The notes under the pieces: model-generated | Seen by the model: the letters and a program-made list of their open reading frames with translations, nothing else | Databases searched by the model: none | What the model was told of the DNA's origin: nothing | Made by a program: the position numbers and the translations under genes | Shown here: in pieces, positions 8,615-17,516 of the stretch | Layout: every line of letters starts with the position of its first letter | How positions within the stretch are numbered: the stretch's first letter is position 1 | NCBI RefSeq assembly: GCF_947648125.1 | Contig: NZ_CANSMR010000023.1 | Location: 1-64,000 of the forward strand | Length of the DNA: 64,000 nucleotides | Reading direction: 5' to 3' | DNA from: an uncultured Bradyrhizobium sp. | GTDB taxonomy: Bacteria; Pseudomonadota; Alphaproteobacteria; Rhizobiales; Xanthobacteraceae

Positions 8615-9225
8615 GCAGCCATCTCCCCAAACTCGCCGCTGCGTAGTCTCACACGCTCGATGCCGTACTTTATGCAATGGTGCTGAGGTCGGATGAATTC
8701 CCGCGGCACGAAGAAGGCGCGCTCAATTTCTCCTTCGATAACATCTGGTTCACCCAGCCAACTCACGCCACGTTTGATGTAGTGGGATAGCAGGTGGGCC
8801 CGGGTTACGCCGACGATGCCGATGCCTGCTGTCAGATCGAGATGTCCCGCGACGGCACAAAGCAGTTCTGGTAGAATGGTCCGACGACAGAACGGATCCA
8901 CCGCCTTGTCGACGCAAACGCGGGTGATTTCCCAGATGTCGGCGGAGTGTGGAAGTTCGCCCCGAACGAGGTGAGGCCAATAGCTCTTCAGCATGTAGGG
9001 CCGGTCGGTACGAAGCATGCGGATAAGGCCACGCACGATCCGCTGTTCATCACGCCAAACCAGATATACGGCGGCAGGGGTATCAAATTCGTCGAATTCT
9101 AGATCGCAGTGATGCAAATGGGGCAGCCCCCGCTGCTGAACGAACACGCGATATCTCAGGCGAGCTTGGGAGGCCAATGCATCTTGGAAAAGATGGGCGG
9201 TGGACAACGAGAATGCTTCGATCAT
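8611..9225 (-). CDS. Acyl-homoserine-lactone synthase (LuxI family)
   Basis: The 204-aa product shows the conserved autoinducer-synthase residues: RYRVFVQQRGLP (Arg and Phe of the N-terminal pocket), CDLEFDEFDTPAAVYLV (acidic cluster), RGLIRMLRTDRPYML, and WEITRVCVD (Glu/Arg pair). Start ATG 9225 follows a GAGGGA ribosome site; the upstream frame has none. It makes an AHL-type signal from SAM and an acyl donor that cannot be predicted; rhizobial relatives use acyl-ACP, branched or aryl acyl-CoA. It heads an operon with a small protein and an EctB-like aminotransferase. The LuxR gene at 1138 is the only receptor candidate in the window. Confidence 0.92.
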   Translation of the reverse strand: MIEAFSLSTAHLFQDALASQARLRYRVFVQQRGLPHLHHCDLEFDEFDTPAAVYLVWRDEQRIVRGLIRMLRTDRPYMLKSYWPHLVRGELPHSADIWEITRVCVDKAVDPFCRRTILPELLCAVAGHLDLTAGIGIVGVTRAHLLSHYIKRGVSWLGEPDVIEGEIERAFFVPREFIRPQHHCIKYGIERVRLRSGEFGEMAA

Positions 9226-9319
9226 GCCGATCCCTCGCTCAAGGACCCGGAATACAAAGCAGTCCGCATCGATTCCCCCTACTGGGAACGTCCCTAGTAC
9301 GGGCAGCATTCTGTGTCGT

Positions 9320-9335
9320 CTTTCGTTCACGAAAG
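9320..9335. promoter_or_regulatory. Inverted repeat upstream of luxI, possible lux-box-like operator
   Basis: CTTTCGTTCACGAAAG is a perfect inverted repeat with 6-base arms and a 4-base spacer. It lies 95 bases before the luxI start codon in the short gap between luxI and the upstream gene. Position and size fit a LuxR-family site, but the bases do not match the classic lux box. Confidence 0.35.
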
Positions 9336-9400
9336 TGAGCGGGACGCAGCTATCGGCCGTCTTGACTGGCGTCCCCTCGCCGCGCCGGACCGAGCTGGAT

Positions 9401-10255
9401 CTAGATCAGTTTACTGTGAGACAGGACCCGTCGGTAAAGACCGACAAATTGGCTGACTAGTCCCCAGTTACGATGCGCCGGTTTGTTGTCCAGCAGTATC
9501 GCAAGCGCCCACAGCAGATCGCGATAGGCCACGGAAAATGAACCCTCGATGAGTTCGTCGAGCCGATCGGCCATCGCAGCGTAGCCTGCGTCCGTCGCAT
9601 ACAGGAGCGTATTGCGAAACTCGGCTCGCGCCGTGATGAACTGTCGAACGGTCATCCCGCTTTGCCTCGCAATCTCCACTTCGAAGTCGCGGAACAACGC
9701 CTCCACGACATCTTCGTGATCGAGATCGTCACAGGAGATGGAAACGTCGAGCGGGTTCAGCGCCACCAGTTCCTGACCATCTTCCTTGTGCATTCGCAAC
9801 TTGACGCGCCCCTCGTCAACCACCGGTTCGAGCCGCATGGTGATGAGGTTCTCCCAACCCGGAAATGTGATCCCGTTCCGGATCATGTCGCCCAGTATCC
9901 AGCGAAATTGAGAGAGTACCGGATGGAAGGAGAGCTTCACGTAATGGTTTTTGTACCGTCCGATGAAGTCTCCGTGCGCGGGAAGGTTTGCGGCGTTCAA
10001 TTTGAGCGCCTCAAAAATCGCGACTACAAGCTCCTCTTCGGCCGCAATGCAGCGGATGGCACCCATCTCCTCGTCGACGCCAGTGAGCTGAATGGCTTTG
10101 GAAAAGTGATCGAGGGCCTTCGAGACCCTGGAGGCCACTTTGCGCGGCGCCCTTTCGAAGATGAATTCGACGAACTCGGCGCCGATGAGGCGGACGAACG
10201 GCTCAAGTTTCTTTTCGGGATCGAGATCTACCTTGTTATTCAACTGAATGCTCAA
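9401..10255 (-). CDS. Conserved-looking protein of unknown function in protease cluster
   Basis: The 284-aa product is soluble and mostly helical, with no signal peptide or membrane segment. I recognise no domain. Features include an acidic N terminus (KVDLDPEKKLEPFVRLIG), a YKNHYVKLSFHP stretch, and a helical C-terminal third (LLWALAILLDNK). The start is unclear: TTG 10255 gives the stated length but has no ribosome site. It is the last gene of the minus-strand protease arm, 41 bases behind the papain/C39-like gene, so it is probably an accessory protein, sensor or substrate of that arm. Confidence 0.65.
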   Translation of the reverse strand: MSIQLNNKVDLDPEKKLEPFVRLIGAEFVEFIFERAPRKVASRVSKALDHFSKAIQLTGVDEEMGAIRCIAAEEELVVAIFEALKLNAANLPAHGDFIGRYKNHYVKLSFHPVLSQFRWILGDMIRNGITFPGWENLITMRLEPVVDEGRVKLRMHKEDGQELVALNPLDVSISCDDLDHEDVVEALFRDFEVEIARQSGMTVRQFITARAEFRNTLLYATDAGYAAMADRLDELIEGSFSVAYRDLLWALAILLDNKPAHRNWGLVSQFVGLYRRVLSHSKLI

Positions 10256-10296
10256 GCAGCAGGTCGGCGGACCGACCGAATGACTAGGAGGTTTTG

Positions 10297-11865
10297 CTAG
10301 TGGGACGCGGGCGTCGCTTTGTCAAAGCCGTTGGCATTTTCCGTGAACCAGTTGAGGGCCATCGCCATGACCCGGTTCGACGAACGCGAGAGGATGCCGC
10401 GCGGTACCCTCGCCAGCGAAGCGATCTTCATGCAGGTCTCCTTCGAATAGGGGATGCCGGTCGTGAAATGGCCGCCCTGCAGGAGATCTGTTGCGTCAAA
10501 CAGAAGATCGAACAGACGCGATCCCCCAACCTCCGCGCTCGCCCGCCACATATATCTCGGAAGATCTTCGAGCAACGCTTTGCGCCTGAACTCGCCCAGG
10601 ATCGCCCCGTTACCGTAAACCTCACGTTTCAAGTCAGCATTCGAGACGAGTTGAATGTCCCAGACCACGGGCTTGTCCAGCGGTACAACGATCGCCTGTC
10701 TGGTTGCCTCGACAAATCCGTTCAGCGCCGCGATCGCGGATATCACCGCTTCGACCGGTACCCTTATCTTGTGATAGAGGGGAACGAGCAATGTCTGCGG
10801 GCTGAAACGAATGCCCGTCCGCTCGGAGGCAGAAGACGACAATAGTCCGGGAAATTTGTTGCGGTCGACTATGAGTTTCGAGAAAGGGCCGAGCTGATCG
10901 TCGTGGGCATAGAGCCGCGTCGAGCCGGTCGCAGAGAAAAGCGTGGAGCCGTATTGCACCGGCTTGCCTTCCGGTCGCCCGTATCCGGCGAGTGCCACCG
11001 CATGCAGACCGAGCTCGACTGGCCTGGAGCGCTTGTTCTTCTGCCGGATTAGCGCACCCAAAAGAATTCCCGGAATTCCTGCCCGTAGGTAAGCGGTTGC
11101 GCTGATCAGCAGGAGGTCGATGTTTTCGGCTTTGATATAGCCGGGCTCGAGGCCCACGCTTCGGATGGCGTCGGCAATCTGCTCCGCCGTCAATCCCGAT
11201 CCGGCGGGCAGCGCCCGGCTCATGACTCGCCGGGATTCGGCCGCGGCATTGGTTATCTCCGCCGGCGAGGGAATGTTGTGTTGGAAGATGTGGCCGGTTT
11301 CGTTGAAGACCGACCATAGGGCGCTCGTGGCGCAGGCGGCGACGTCCCGGTCCTGTTCTTGGAACGGTAGTGATCTTACCGATAGTTCAATCCCAAAGAG
11401 GTGAACCTTGTATTCGCGTGTCGCCGGGTACTCCCGGCTCCCTTCCAATCGCGCGTAAGTGACGAGGCAGGTGCGGCCTATGACCGTCGAGGGCAGCGGC
11501 TTCACGACGATGAAGCCGAGGTAGTTGCCCTGCAATTGCGACACGCAGGTCTTGTCGCCGACAATGGCGCGGTCGATCAAGGCCTGGTCGAAGGAGCTGC
11601 TGAAGAAGTGGAGCCGGGAGCATCGCCGACCATATTGCTCGTGACAGCGGGCGTAATAGGCCGCGTAGTCTTCCAGATAGTCGCGATCGGTGTACGGCGT
11701 CTCGACGACAATCGTCCTGGCACCAATGTCCCGCAGATAGTCCTGAAGGTAGCTGAGGTGGGGCTTGGTCGTGGCATCGAGCGCTTGCTTGTGACTGAGC
11801 TCGTTAAGCAAGGTGCCCAGCACGGACGGGTTATAGGTCCGTACTTCGAGCCGCGCTATTGTCAT
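10297..11865 (-). CDS. Papain/C39-fold cysteine peptidase-like protein, copy A
   Basis: The 522-aa product has no signal peptide. A papain/C39-like core lies at about 165-330: oxyanion Gln171, then Cys178 in ACATSALW; His288 in LHAVALAGYG; Asp322/323 in HDDQLGPF. The same four elements occur in the same order in the plus-strand gene at 17709-19271, with the shared pattern C-A-x-S-x-L and H-D-D-x-L-G-P. The N-terminal 160 residues and C-terminal 190 are unassigned; the C-terminal part carries IPVEAVISAI-like segments found in neither standard C39 nor ABC transporters. No ABC or membrane domain is present, so it is not a bacteriocin exporter. It follows a 68-aa gene by 26 bases. Peptidase activity is inferred. 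Confidence 0.72.
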   Translation of the reverse strand: MTIARLEVRTYNPSVLGTLLNELSHKQALDATTKPHLSYLQDYLRDIGARTIVVETPYTDRDYLEDYAAYYARCHEQYGRRCSRLHFFSSSFDQALIDRAIVGDKTCVSQLQGNYLGFIVVKPLPSTVIGRTCLVTYARLEGSREYPATREYKVHLFGIELSVRSLPFQEQDRDVAACATSALWSVFNETGHIFQHNIPSPAEITNAAAESRRVMSRALPAGSGLTAEQIADAIRSVGLEPGYIKAENIDLLLISATAYLRAGIPGILLGALIRQKNKRSRPVELGLHAVALAGYGRPEGKPVQYGSTLFSATGSTRLYAHDDQLGPFSKLIVDRNKFPGLLSSSASERTGIRFSPQTLLVPLYHKIRVPVEAVISAIAALNGFVEATRQAIVVPLDKPVVWDIQLVSNADLKREVYGNGAILGEFRRKALLEDLPRYMWRASAEVGGSRLFDLLFDATDLLQGGHFTTGIPYSKETCMKIASLARVPRGILSRSSNRVMAMALNWFTENANGFDKATPASH

Positions 11866-11891
11866 GAGGATCGGCGTCGCCGTACGACCAA

Positions 11892-12098
11892 CTAGAGGGT
11901 GACTGCTCGGCGGAGTTGCTCGGGATCGACTTTAGCGTCCGACATAACTTGATCGGCCGCAGCTTGCGCGGCGCGCTCGGCGGCGTCCAGCTTTCGCTGA
12001 CCTTCGGGCGAGGACACCCACGCGGCCACCAGCCGGTCCATTTCTGCAAGCGTGATCTCGACTCTCAAGCTACTGAAACTCTTAGATTTTTTTGCCAT
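11892..12098 (-). CDS. 68-aa helical protein upstream of peptidase copy A
   Basis: ATG 12098 follows an excellent GGAGAGG site six bases away. The product begins basic (MAKKSKSFSSLRVEI) and continues as an amphipathic Ala-rich helix (LDAAERAAQAAADQVMSDA). It has no known domain. It sits directly before the papain/C39-like gene, as the 62-aa gene does before copy B, so it may be a partner, inhibitor or substrate. An open frame further upstream lacks a better start. Confidence 0.7.
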   Translation of the reverse strand: MAKKSKSFSSLRVEITLAEMDRLVAAWVSSPEGQRKLDAAERAAQAAADQVMSDAKVDPEQLRRAVTL

Positions 12099-12298
12099 CA
12101 ACCTCTCCAGAGCGCGGGCGCGACAAAATGCAGGCGCGTCGCGTGCCATGTCACTCTGCAAAGGATGGCTTAGACCAAAGAAAGGTAGAAGGCGAATCGC
12201 AACTTATCCGGTTTGCAGATTGACGGTCAATGGAGCGTCTCACGGTCACACCCATAAATTGCACTCCCGACAGGAGCCTGGTGCGGGGCCGCCGCCGG

Positions 12299-14551
12299 TC
12301 AATCGTAAGCTCCTCGCCAGGCGGTCCACGGACTGTTGTAGTCTATCGCGTTGGGCGAAAGCGGCATGCGACGCTCGTCGAAGGCCCGCAGCCCGTCCAG
12401 GAAGAGTGGGACCCCTTGAACAGGCGCAGCCGAGGGCGCGCCCGTGAGCTGCGCCAGCGCCATGCTGTCGGGCAGATCAGGGAAATAGGTACTCATGTTC
12501 TGGACCACGACCGACAGCTGGTCCAAGCGGCGCCGGCGGATGAATTCGTAGGCAACCATGGCCGCGGCGATTGGATCGACCCATTTGAGGTCCAGAACGT
12601 CGTAGAGAAAACGGTCCGGGACGCTACCTCGCAGAATATCGCGACGACTCCTAAAAGCCCGCTCAGCCTCGGCGAGCATTTTCAGATCCGCCAGTTGATT
12701 ACGCGCCTCAATCCGTTGCGCAACGAGGGGGTGCAGATAGTGCACCAGCCTACCGATCGGGAGCAGGTATTGCGAAATCACCGGGGTCCCGAACTCGTCG
12801 AGCGTGATGGTGACAAGCGTTGCACGGTTGGGCGAGGCGACCGAGGCGACCGTGTAGGACGTGCCCCCGTTCACCCGTAGCGACACAAGAATCGGACCTC
12901 CCATGTTCCGGAAAACGGCCTCCTTCAGGCCTGGCATTCCCGTCGGCTCGATCGTCGAGGACCACTGGATATGTGACTGATCGTACGAAACGGCGACATC
13001 CAGAAGCGAGCCCTGATCTTCCAGACCCGCCAGCACGTATACGGGCGAGGAGCCCGGTGGCTCGAGGGAAAAATCCTGCAGCGGAAGCTGTCTGATCTTC
13101 GAGTAATCCGTGTATGGCGTACCGGACATGATCCTTCCGCCACCTACTAGGGCCAGCCAGACGTTGAGGTCAGGATCGGACAAGGGACCCAAGGATTCAG
13201 AAAAATCGATGGCACCGTCGTGGACGTCGAACCGACGTGCGAGAGATTCATGGGGAGCGCTGCCCGACCAATCAGCGATCTTGACCGGCTCTTCCGCTTC
13301 GACCACAAGGTCGTGCGAATTCAGCACGCGATGGTCGCGATCGAATATGGTCGCGGCATAGCGACCTCGCGGCACGGCGATCTTTTCCATTCCACGGAAC
13401 AGCTCCCGTTTTCCCGTGGCGAGTTCTTCCAACTCGAGCGAGAGACTTTTGGGGATCGCGACGTCGCCCGTATTCGCCGCGGGGGTCGCGGTCGTCATGC
13501 CCGCGCCGGGCGGCTCGCAATGAAAGGTCAGCGTGGCGTCGTCGAATACAACGATCTCGCGATCGTTGTCGCGGACTTGGGCGCCCTCCACCTGGACGGA
13601 GACTGTGTACCGATCGGGCTTTAAATCCAAGGACGTCGCTTCTCCGGCTATTGCGGTGTCGGTGCGCGCTGGCGCTCGTTTGCCAGTTGAAACGATCGTG
13701 CCAACCGGAACGCCGCTACCGCCTTCGATTCGAACGGTAAACCGAGACGTCGGCGGGGGCCTAAGTCGAATGATGACACCATCAGTTTCGCCGTCGCTGC
13801 CGGCGACGTTGTTGTGAACGCGCTGCGGCTTCATTCTTTCCTTCACGAAGCCACGCAACGTATCAAACCTCACCATCATCGTGTCGTCGTCATCCTCGCC
13901 CCACATCTTCGCCGTGTTCTTTCCGTTCAACCCCGCGAGAAGCGAGGCCGCGAAGCGGCCATCGACGGCGGCGGTAGCAGCGGGGGCAGTCGACTGAAGC
14001 AGAAAGGTCGTAGCTTCGTCCGAGGTTTGAGGGTCGCTTGGCGGAACGATGCCGCCAGGGTTAATCCGTCGTCCGTCGAGGTCGTTCCGACACGCATCGA
14101 CGAAGTAGTACTGGTGTCCCGATCCCAAGTGTTGTCGAAGCCAATAGATGGCCTTGTCGAGCTGGAGGCAGGAACTCCCCGACAGATCCATCGACTTGTA
14201 GCTCGATGCGATCAAAACGTCGGACCGCGCATCGGGTTTGACGAATGAGAAGCCGTGACCGCTGAAATAGAAGAAGAACTCCTCGGTAGCGTTCTGCCCC
14301 TCCTTCCTCAGGTCCAACAATGCTTGCGTTATGTCTTCGGCTGCGGCGTGTCGGCCATCGGCGACCACCGGCTCCGAGCAGAAAATGATCTGCCTGTCGG
14401 CGGCCGCGACCCCTTCTGCATCCCACTTCGCCGATAGCCAGCGCTGGAAATCCTCAGCTGCTTTGAGAGTCCCTTCGAGCTTGGCCGCGATGCTGTTGTC
14501 GCTTACGTTGGCGTACTCTTCGATACCGATTATCAGCGCGCGCCGACCCAT
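12299..14551 (-). CDS. Caspase-like (peptidase C14) protein with C-terminal extensions
   Basis: The 750-aa product starts at ATG 14551 (MGRRALIIGIEEY), the standard beginning of a caspase/metacaspase fold. The catalytic dyad is clear: His99 in FYFSGHG and Cys154 in FVDACRND. The caspase domain covers about 1-260. Residues about 280-460 look like two beta-sandwich repeats (FTVRIEGGSGVPVG; YTVSVQVEGAQV). The C-terminal 200 residues are helical (QRIEARNQLADLKMLAEAERAF). ORF extension to 14704 would overlap the trypsin gene and is rejected. It lies 10 bases behind the trypsin-like gene, suggesting one operon. Bacterial caspases often act in programmed death or immune cascades after cleavage or activation by a partner. 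Confidence 0.9.
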   Translation of the reverse strand: MGRRALIIGIEEYANVSDNSIAAKLEGTLKAAEDFQRWLSAKWDAEGVAAADRQIIFCSEPVVADGRHAAAEDITQALLDLRKEGQNATEEFFFYFSGHGFSFVKPDARSDVLIASSYKSMDLSGSSCLQLDKAIYWLRQHLGSGHQYYFVDACRNDLDGRRINPGGIVPPSDPQTSDEATTFLLQSTAPAATAAVDGRFAASLLAGLNGKNTAKMWGEDDDDTMMVRFDTLRGFVKERMKPQRVHNNVAGSDGETDGVIIRLRPPPTSRFTVRIEGGSGVPVGTIVSTGKRAPARTDTAIAGEATSLDLKPDRYTVSVQVEGAQVRDNDREIVVFDDATLTFHCEPPGAGMTTATPAANTGDVAIPKSLSLELEELATGKRELFRGMEKIAVPRGRYAATIFDRDHRVLNSHDLVVEAEEPVKIADWSGSAPHESLARRFDVHDGAIDFSESLGPLSDPDLNVWLALVGGGRIMSGTPYTDYSKIRQLPLQDFSLEPPGSSPVYVLAGLEDQGSLLDVAVSYDQSHIQWSSTIEPTGMPGLKEAVFRNMGGPILVSLRVNGGTSYTVASVASPNRATLVTITLDEFGTPVISQYLLPIGRLVHYLHPLVAQRIEARNQLADLKMLAEAERAFRSRRDILRGSVPDRFLYDVLDLKWVDPIAAAMVAYEFIRRRRLDQLSVVVQNMSTYFPDLPDSMALAQLTGAPSAAPVQGVPLFLDGLRAFDERRMPLSPNAIDYNSPWTAWRGAYD

Positions 14552-14561
14552 AGCGACGACC

Positions 14562-15497
14562 TCAGAGAAGCGCTCGGATCTCGGCCGAGCTAACCGCTTC
14601 ATTCCGATACATGAAATACCCGGATCTGTGAATTCCAGTGACTTGGCCCGTGGAAACCACGAAGACAGGAGAGCCGGAATTTCCCTGCGTGGTCGAACAA
14701 TCATGAAAGATATCGCTCGCCGCAGTCCCGTCGAGGACCTCCCCCAGGGCGGCGCTCTTCACGCCGAACTTTCCGTCGAAGACGGAGGTAAGGAACAGCG
14801 GGTTGTTGGCCTCGTCCTTTCCGGGGAAGCCGATCGTAACGATGTTTGCACCTGCCGTAGGCACACCGTCCACGAAAGCGACTGGCATGCGAGCCGCCGT
14901 ATCTGCGCGCAGAATCACGATGTCCTTGACTGGATGGATCGCAACCACTTCGACCAGGGCGGCGATGTCGGCGGCCGAGTTCGTTGCAAGGTATTCCTGC
15001 TTGAAAACAATGCGGCCCGCTCCGGGAGCCAGCACCTCCGCACCGCTGCTCAAGACGGCGAGCACGTGCCGGTTCGTTGCTACAAGGCCGGCTCCGACAA
15101 CGAACCCGGTCCCGACATGACGGCTGCGAGCGTCCTCTATCCGACCGACCGAACCCACGTATTGCTTGGCGATCGTCTGAAACTTGCTCCAGGCATCCTT
15201 GAGCTCCACCGGTCTTAGGTCCCGATTAGTGGTCTCGGGAAGGTCGTCGAGTTGGCCGTTTCGGAGAAGCACGACCGGTCGCAATAACCGCACCACAATC
15301 TCAAGAGCCGTGAGCTGCTGCGGAGTGGGCGCCTCGCCGTTCCGCAGGGCCTCAAGCGCCGATTGGGCTTCGGCCTCACTATCGGGAATGTTCAGGGGAC
15401 CGATTATGGACCGGACCTTGCGCACCGCCTCTACAGGCGAATTGCCGGCCAACGCGCGTTCCGCCCGCGCCAACAGTGCGGCGTGATCAGCGGGCAC
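14562..15497 (-). CDS. Cytoplasmic trypsin-like serine protease with helical N-terminal domain
   Basis: The 311-aa product starts at GTG 15497, three bases after the phosphoesterase stop. Residues 1-85 form a helical domain (DHAALLARAERALAG; LTALEIVVRLLRP) like the effector-associated or death-like adaptor domains found on bacterial conflict proteases. Residues about 105-305 form a trypsin fold with His144 (ATNRHVLAV), Asp192 (VKDIVILR) and Ser274 (QGNSGSP). There is no signal peptide and few cysteines, unlike the secreted protease at 4892. Its place between a phosphoesterase and a caspase-like gene suggests it activates, or is activated by, the caspase. The N-terminal family call is an inference from pattern. 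Confidence 0.87.
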   Translation of the reverse strand: MPADHAALLARAERALAGNSPVEAVRKVRSIIGPLNIPDSEAEAQSALEALRNGEAPTPQQLTALEIVVRLLRPVVLLRNGQLDDLPETTNRDLRPVELKDAWSKFQTIAKQYVGSVGRIEDARSRHVGTGFVVGAGLVATNRHVLAVLSSGAEVLAPGAGRIVFKQEYLATNSAADIAALVEVVAIHPVKDIVILRADTAARMPVAFVDGVPTAGANIVTIGFPGKDEANNPLFLTSVFDGKFGVKSAALGEVLDGTAASDIFHDCSTTQGNSGSPVFVVSTGQVTGIHRSGYFMYRNEAVSSAEIRALL

Positions 15498-15500
15498 GGC

Positions 15501-16823
15501 CTAGACCAGTCGTTTGGAATAGATGACTTCGCCAGTCGCACTCCGTACTTCCTCCTCGAGATGGACGCCGTCGATATTCAGCACCGCGTATCCGTGCGGG
15601 GTGAATTTGTCCTCTTCACCAATGATGAATTCGTTGCGGCCCTCGAGCACTACCGCGCGCGGCAGGGGATTTCCTTCCACCGTGACGGCAGGACAGAACC
15701 TCCAGTCGGCTCGCTCATAGGCTGGACCGGTTGCCCGCGACAAGCCAATGGTCAGGTCGCGGCTTTGCGGCATACCGCTATGTCCGATGCATCGTGCCCA
15801 AATCCCGAAGTTGGTGTCCGGCGCCTCGTACACCGTGCATCGATGTTCATGTCCCCAATACCAGGCGAATATCCGCTTGCTGAGCAGCAACTCACCAAAA
15901 CCGGGATGCGACCACAGCTTGGCGCCCTGCTCCTTTTCGAGGTTCGAGTACAGCTGGTGATGTGAAAACAGCACGATCTTGCGGTCGCCGGCCTTGCGGA
16001 CGACCTCGGTGAGCCATCTCACCTGCTCGTCGTCGATGGCGTGATCCTTGTAGGCGACGTCCAGCCCGATCAGGGTCCATTGACTGTTCTGATACGCGAA
16101 GTAGCTGCCTTCCTGGCCGAATGCCGGCAGTGTCCGACCGAAATACGCATCGCCGCCGGAATACATCTCGTGATTGGAATTCAGAGCGCGGTTGATCGCC
16201 CCGCGACGCGTCGGCCAGATTTCGAGAAACCTCTGATCGACCTCCGAACTGGTGCCGGAGTAGTAGACGTCACCGAGATGCAGCAGGAGGTCGAACGGAT
16301 CGCGGTCCTGCCGGACCGCTGCGCCGATCTTCGGAGCGCCGTACAGACCAGTCCCCCAATCTCCCAAAACTGCAATGCGGCACTTGTCCGGAAGCGACGC
16401 AGCGACGTCCGTCTTAGGCCGCACCATCGGATGGGGAATGAGATGTTTCAGCTTTTCCCACACAACGGTCGCCCAGCCCGACCAATCGTTCGTATCGAAC
16501 ATGGCTTCCAGTCCACCGCTGGGCAACGCCGCATATCGGAGATTGGCGGCCTCCCCCGATGCGACCAGGCTCTGCAGTCGAGCCGCACGAGCATCATGCG
16601 GCGCGGTCAAGACCTTCGCGCCAGCGGTTCGCTCGGCGTCCTGGAGCATTCTGAGCACGTTGCCGACGCCGGCCATAATCGTCGCCTTCTGAACGGGATC
16701 GATCGTAGCGTCTCGCCCCGACGCTTCGCCAAGGTTCCCCATCGCCTCGTCGGAGCCGATCGCCTTCGAAATCTGCTCGAATGTGACGACGACTGGATCG
16801 GACGGCTTTGTTTGGGCACCCAT
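15501..16823 (-). CDS. Calcineurin-like metallophosphoesterase
   Basis: The 440-aa product carries the five metal-site blocks in order: GDWGTG, LHLGDVYYSG, SNHEMYSGG, FSHHQLYS and WGHEHR. This matches the calcineurin/purple-acid-phosphatase superfamily. Residues 1-145 are an extra N-terminal helical region (DPVQKATIMAGVGNVLRML) not part of the fold. ATG 16823 follows AGGAG. No signal peptide is seen, so it acts in the cytoplasm, unlike classical purple acid phosphatases. It is the first gene of the minus-strand protease arm. A role in making or removing a nucleotide signal or phosphate is possible; the substrate is unknown. Confidence 0.88.
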   Translation of the reverse strand: MGAQTKPSDPVVVTFEQISKAIGSDEAMGNLGEASGRDATIDPVQKATIMAGVGNVLRMLQDAERTAGAKVLTAPHDARAARLQSLVASGEAANLRYAALPSGGLEAMFDTNDWSGWATVVWEKLKHLIPHPMVRPKTDVAASLPDKCRIAVLGDWGTGLYGAPKIGAAVRQDRDPFDLLLHLGDVYYSGTSSEVDQRFLEIWPTRRGAINRALNSNHEMYSGGDAYFGRTLPAFGQEGSYFAYQNSQWTLIGLDVAYKDHAIDDEQVRWLTEVVRKAGDRKIVLFSHHQLYSNLEKEQGAKLWSHPGFGELLLSKRIFAWYWGHEHRCTVYEAPDTNFGIWARCIGHSGMPQSRDLTIGLSRATGPAYERADWRFCPAVTVEGNPLPRAVVLEGRNEFIIGEEDKFTPHGYAVLNIDGVHLEEEVRSATGEVIYSKRLV

Positions 16824-16900
16824 TCGATCGGCTCCTGCTGCTGTCGGCCAGCGACCGACGTGCTATCATGTCAATTCAGCCAGACAGAAAGGCATCTGAC

Positions 16901-16920
16901 ACCCTAGGCGATACCCTAGG
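16901..16920. promoter_or_regulatory. Tandem ACCCTAGG repeats in the divergent promoter region
   Basis: ACCCTAGG occurs at 16901-16908 and again at 16913-16920, each holding the palindrome CCTAGG, start to start 12 bases apart. They lie in the only gap between the two divergent arms of the protease cluster. A TTGACA on the minus strand (16874-16869) could be part of the phosphoesterase promoter. Operator function is inferred from position. Confidence 0.4.
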
Positions 16921-16929
16921 TTTGACTGC

Positions 16930-17262
16930 TTGCTAAACTTAGCCACGCTCGACCGACTCGGTTTCGTCGCCGACGCCGGCGCGGTCGCCGACAGATGGGC
17001 CGAACTCGTTCAGGTCTCCGAACCGTCCGTACCGCCCGAATTCCGCCGCTGCTACCCTCCCGCACTCCTCAAATCCTGCGTCGCGAGGGCAGTCGAAGCC
17101 ACGGCGGCGATCGGGTGTGATCTTGCGGCCCCGTCGATGCCAGGAAGAATTCGGCTGGTGCCGAACGACGCCTGGACCGAGCTCTGGGCTCGGCCCACGG
17201 GCTATTTGGACTGGGAAAGGGGGATGGTGGACGACCTACGGTCAGCCTACAGCCCCAAGTAG
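16930..17262 (+). CDS. Possible small protein heading the plus-strand protease arm
   Basis: The 110-aa frame starts at TTG 16930 with no clear ribosome site. The sequence has a protein-like composition: VPPEFRRCYPPALLKSCVAR, RIRLVPNDAWTELW, then a C-terminal WERGMVDDLRSAY. The upstream frame is closed by a stop at 16897, so TTG is the only early start. It might instead be a leaky remnant. I recognise no family. Confidence 0.45.
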   Translation: MLNLATLDRLGFVADAGAVADRWAELVQVSEPSVPPEFRRCYPPALLKSCVARAVEATAAIGCDLAAPSMPGRIRLVPNDAWTELWARPTGYLDWERGMVDDLRSAYSPK

Positions 17263-17516
17263 CAGCCATTGGGGCCGCGCCGGCGCCCACAGGAGCGATT
17301 TTCCGTGTATTTCGGGCCGAACGGCCTCCCGAAATGCACGAATCAGGCATAGATTCGGGGTTCCATAACCAATTCCGGGCTAAATCGACCCAAAATGAGC
17401 CCCTAGCGGATCCGATTCGGCAATCTGGCGTTGAGGAATGGTTCCGAGCATGGTAATGCGTCGCGGACCCATCTAGTTCAGCCGTCGTCGGCCGCGCTAT
17501 TCAGGATCGCTTACCC

